From the NCBI GenBank assembly GCA_964410665.1, contig CAYPIE010000169.1, forward strand, positions 1 through 7,457: DNA of 7,457 bases, written 5' to 3'. This stretch comes from CAYPIE01 sp964410665 (lineage in GTDB: Bacteria > Planctomycetota > Planctomycetia > Gemmatales > Gemmataceae). Positions 5,538-7,457 of the stretch are shown piece by piece. A program made the translations under genes and the position numbers. Below the pieces are notes generated by a model. That model ran no database searches, was not told where the DNA came from, and saw only the letters and a program-made list of their open reading frames with translations. Numbering within the stretch: position 1 is the stretch's first letter; each line of letters starts with the position of its first letter.

Positions 5538-5854
5538 ATGCCGCAACGAACCCGACGCCACTTCAGCGGCGAACAGAAGGTCGCCATCCTGCGGTTGCAC
5601 CTGCTTGAAGGCAAGCCCGTCTCCGACATCTGCGAGGAGCATGCCATCGTCGTGAACCTGTTCTACTCCTGGCAGAAGCAGTTCTTCGAGAACGGTGCCG
5701 CCGCCTTCGCCTCGAAGGTCGGCCGGCCCCCGCCGCCGATCCAAAGGACGCCCGCATCAAGGCCCTCGAGGAGAAGCTCCGACGCAAGAACGAGGTCCTC
5801 TCCGAACTCATGGAGGAGCACGTCGCACGAAAAAAAGAACTTGGGGAACTCTGA
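5538..5854 (+). pseudogene. IS3-family transposase OrfA (frameshifted)
   Basis: ATG 5538 is preceded by GGAGG at 5526-5530. The first 58 or so residues are a standard IS3 OrfA: an N-terminal FSGEQKVAILRLHLLEG segment and a helix-turn-helix around VSDICEEHAIVVNLFYSWQK. From about 5711-5735, in a C-rich run, the homologous reading moves one frame back and continues as ADPKDARIKALEEKLRRKNE, the OrfA leucine-zipper helix, ending EEHVARKKELGEL at TGA 5852-5854. One missing base explains the shift. As it stands the ATG frame runs into unrelated sequence and stops at 5895-5897. OrfA normally binds the element's ends and regulates OrfAB. Confidence 0.8.
5830..5837 (+). promoter_or_regulatory. Programmed -1 frameshift slippery site (A7 followed by G)
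   Basis: Seven A residues at 5830-5836 lie in the A-AAA-AAA register of the restored OrfA frame, 15 bases before its stop. OrfB lies in exactly the -1 frame. This is the standard IS3 arrangement for making the OrfAB fusion transposase. Slippage here would join OrfA ...ARKK to RTWGTLNGSWVPHD of OrfB. Confidence 0.65.
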
Positions 5855-6869
5855 ACGGCTCCTGGGTTCCCCACGACACGCGAGACGCCATCGTTGACTT
5901 CGTGAACCGCTGGGTCGGGAAGACTGAACTCACGGCAGCGACTTTCGTCAAGTGGCTCGGCATTTATTCCGCCAAGTGGCACTCCTGGAAGGATCGTTAT
6001 GGGAAGGCCAACGAGCACAACGCCCGCATCCCGCGTGACCATTGGATCGAGCCCCACGCGAGGCAGGCCATCCAGGATTATCACGACCGCTATCCTCACG
6101 AGGGGTATCGGCGGTGACGTTCATGATGTTCGACGAGGACGTCGTGGCGGTCAGCCCTTCGAGCGTGTACCGGATCCTCAGCCAAGCCGGACGGTTGGAC
6201 CGCTCACCCAAGGGCAATTCGACCAAGGGCACCGGCTTCGTCCAGCCGTTGAAGCCACACGAACACTGGCACGTGGACGTGGCGTATCTGAACATCGCCG
6301 GCACGTTCTACTACCTGTGTAGCGTCCTGGACGGGTGCAGCCGTTCGATCGTGCACTGGGAGATCCGCGAGTCGATGACCGAAGCGGAGGTCCAGCAGAT
6401 CATCCAACGTGCCCGGGAGGCTTACCCAGGTCAGGAGCCGCGGATCATCTCGGATAACGGCCCTCAATTCATCGCCAAGGAGTTCAAGGAGTTCATTCGG
6501 GCGTTCGGGATGACGCCCGTGAGGACTTCGCCGTATTGCCCCCAGAGCAACGGCAAGATCGAACGCTTCCACCGGACGATCAAAGGGGATTGCATCCGGG
6601 TCCAAACGCCGTTGACTGTTGAGGACGCCCGGCGGATCGTGATGGATTATGTCGGGCACTATAACGAGGTGAGGTTGCACTCCGCGATCGGCTACGTCAC
6701 GCCCGCGGCGAAGCTGCGAGGCGAGGACGAGCGGATCCTTCAGGAGCGTGATCGCAAGCTCGAAGAAGCACGGGAGAGGAGGAAGCGGAACCGCCGGGCG
6801 ACACGCGATGTCGCCGACACTCGCACCGAGAAGACGACGACCGAATCGAAGCCCCGAACCCGAACCTGA
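5851..6869 (+). pseudogene. IS3-family transposase OrfB, DDE integrase core (frameshifted)
   Basis: OrfB begins at CTG 5851, overlapping the OrfA stop as CTGA; an ATGA overlap would be more usual, so the start may be mutated or unused because of frameshifting. The frame reads NGSWVPHDTRDAIVDF through HEGYRR to a TGA at 6115-6117. Homology then continues one frame back from GTG 6114 as VTFMMFDEDVVAVSPSSVYR to the stop at 6867-6869, which one deleted base after the two CGG codons would explain. The DDE catalytic residues are intact: Asp in WHVDVAYL (6276-6278), Asp in ISDNGPQF (6453-6455) and Glu in GKIERFHRT (6561-6563), the last two with the classic 35-residue spacing. The C-terminus is a basic, charged tail. 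The broken frame makes it non-functional unless the shift is suppressed. Confidence 0.85.
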
Positions 6870-6882
6870 TTCACGCTATCTG

Positions 6883-6920
6883 CCCCGAGGCATTCTTCCT
6901 GTTCACGCTGGACCAATACA
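6883..6920 (-). repeat. Right inverted repeat of the IS3-family element
   Basis: Read on the minus strand from 6920 it begins TGTATTGGTCCAGCGTGAAC and continues with AAGAATGCCT and CGGGG blocks, mirroring the left end. It begins 13 bases after the OrfB stop. Confidence 0.75.
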
Positions 6921-6929
6921 CGGGCCGCC

Positions 6930-7457
6930 TTGAACCTGCTATATCAGGCTTATCGATACTCTGCGAAGTTCGAGGTCACCGTATGGGACTTTGCTGTGGA
7001 AATCGGTGAACTCCGGCGTGCAAACCTTAACATTAACGATTTTCGTTGCCTTCTGGCGAGCGGCTATGTTGAGCACGCGGAGGAGATCACCCAAGCCGGC
7101 GACAACAAGAGGATCTTTCGACCAACTGGAAAACACATCTTTGTGGACCGTACCTGCTTCGTGCTGACTGAAGCCGGAGTAGAATTGGCAGCGGGCTTTA
7201 GCGGCGAGAATTGTCAGGCAACCCTAACGGACAACAAAGAACAGAATGGCTCGGTCGAATCCAATGGTTTCCACAGTTCGGTCCCAATTCCCGTTGGGAC
7301 ACCCGCGAACGGACAGCCTGTTGAAGACTTGACCGACCTGAAGCCGCATTGGGACGCGGATAGGAAGGAATTGCGTCTGGGCAAGCACTTGGTGAAGGCG
7401 TTTAGGTGGCCGTCCCCCAACCAGCAAACGATTCTCTGTGCGTTTCAGGAAGAAGAT
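6930..7457 (+). CDS. Uncharacterised planctomycete-type protein, 3'-truncated by window edge; 5' end probably cut off by the IS
   Basis: The frame is open from the OrfB stop at 6867-6869 to the window end. Inside the host DNA it reads RAALNLLYQAYRY from 6921. TTG 6930 is the first possible start after the IS, giving at least 176 residues. Two conserved-looking parts are visible. The N-terminal part has WDFAVEIGELRRANLNINDF and, further on, FRPTG and CFVLTEAGVELA; it looks like a winged-helix or helical domain. A polar linker follows at about 90-135. A second part starts WDADRKELRLGKHLVKAFRW, followed by PNQQTILCAFQEED, which I associate with the start of a domain common in Gemmata-type hypothetical proteins. 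No function is known to me. No ribosome site precedes TTG 6930. The first codons may lie across the IS at 5429-5464. Confidence 0.7.
   Translation, partial: MNLLYQAYRYSAKFEVTVWDFAVEIGELRRANLNINDFRCLLASGYVEHAEEITQAGDNKRIFRPTGKHIFVDRTCFVLTEAGVELAAGFSGENCQATLTDNKEQNGSVESNGFHSSVPIPVGTPANGQPVEDLTDLKPHWDADRKELRLGKHLVKAFRWPSPNQQTILCAFQEED

Larger units (their letters stand above)
5466..6920 (+). mobile_element. IS3-family insertion sequence, complete ends but decayed transposase
   Basis: The element is bounded by inverted repeats beginning TGTATTG at 5466 and ending CAATACA at 6920, the TG...CA ends usual for IS3. It contains OrfA (helix-turn-helix) and OrfB (DDE integrase core) in the standard order and relative frame, over 1455 bp, normal for the family. 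No matching 3-5 bp target duplication is visible: the flanks are GATC on the left and CGGG on the right. With two probable one-base deletions in the reading frames, this points to an old, inactive copy. Confidence 0.85.

Noticed and set aside
5563..6099. 178-codon minus-strand open frame across the IS
   Set aside because: It lies opposite the clear IS3 OrfA/OrfB, and its Arg/Ser-rich translation is typical of antisense shadow in GC-rich DNA.
5462..6924. Target-site duplication flanking the IS3 element
   Set aside because: The left flank GATC and right flank CGGG share only one base at the junction, so no duplication can be claimed.

Overview
The window looks like an accessory, insertion-sequence-rich stretch of a planctomycete chromosome, most likely Gemmata-like. 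The clues are a degenerate IS3-family element of a type I associate with that group, an IS630-type transposase stub, and a right-edge gene whose phrasing (WDFAVEIGEL, CFVLTEAG, WDADRKELRLG) I associate with an uncharacterised planctomycete protein family. The assignment rests on memory of these families, not on a search.

Layout from left to right. Bases 3-92 hold the C-terminal end of an unidentified protein. Bases 149-889 encode a five-repeat tachylectin-2-like beta-propeller lectin that opens abruptly after an in-frame stop and begins inside its first repeat. Bases 1031-1213 are a stub of an IS630-type transposase (helix-turn-helix only). Bases 1344-3917 form a tight three-gene operon: an SGNH/GDSL-type hydrolase, a subtilisin-type (S8) serine protease without a signal peptide, and a 110-residue protein that looks like a free-standing inhibitor-I9/subtilisin-propeptide domain. 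After 77 bases a GTG-started gene (3995-4657) encodes a papain-like or C39-like putative cysteine peptidase with a visible Cys/His/Asp set. Bases 4658-5465 contain no confident gene, but they hold a possible 48-residue Cys-rich secreted peptide (5121-5267) and a striking 32-bp inverted repeat (5296-5373). Bases 5466-6920 are a complete but decayed IS3-family element: both inverted repeats, an OrfA/OrfB pair, an A7 slippery run for -1 frameshifting, and two probable one-base deletions. It lies inside, or at the front of, a gene that runs off the right edge.

The part most likely to be a little-described system is the hydrolase / subtilase / I9-like / cysteine-peptidase group (1344-4657). All four products look cytoplasmic and three are co-transcribed. 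A simple reading is that the small protein restrains or folds the subtilase, and that one or both proteases act on, or are controlled together with, the SGNH hydrolase. That functional link is inference. The active-site motifs are directly visible.
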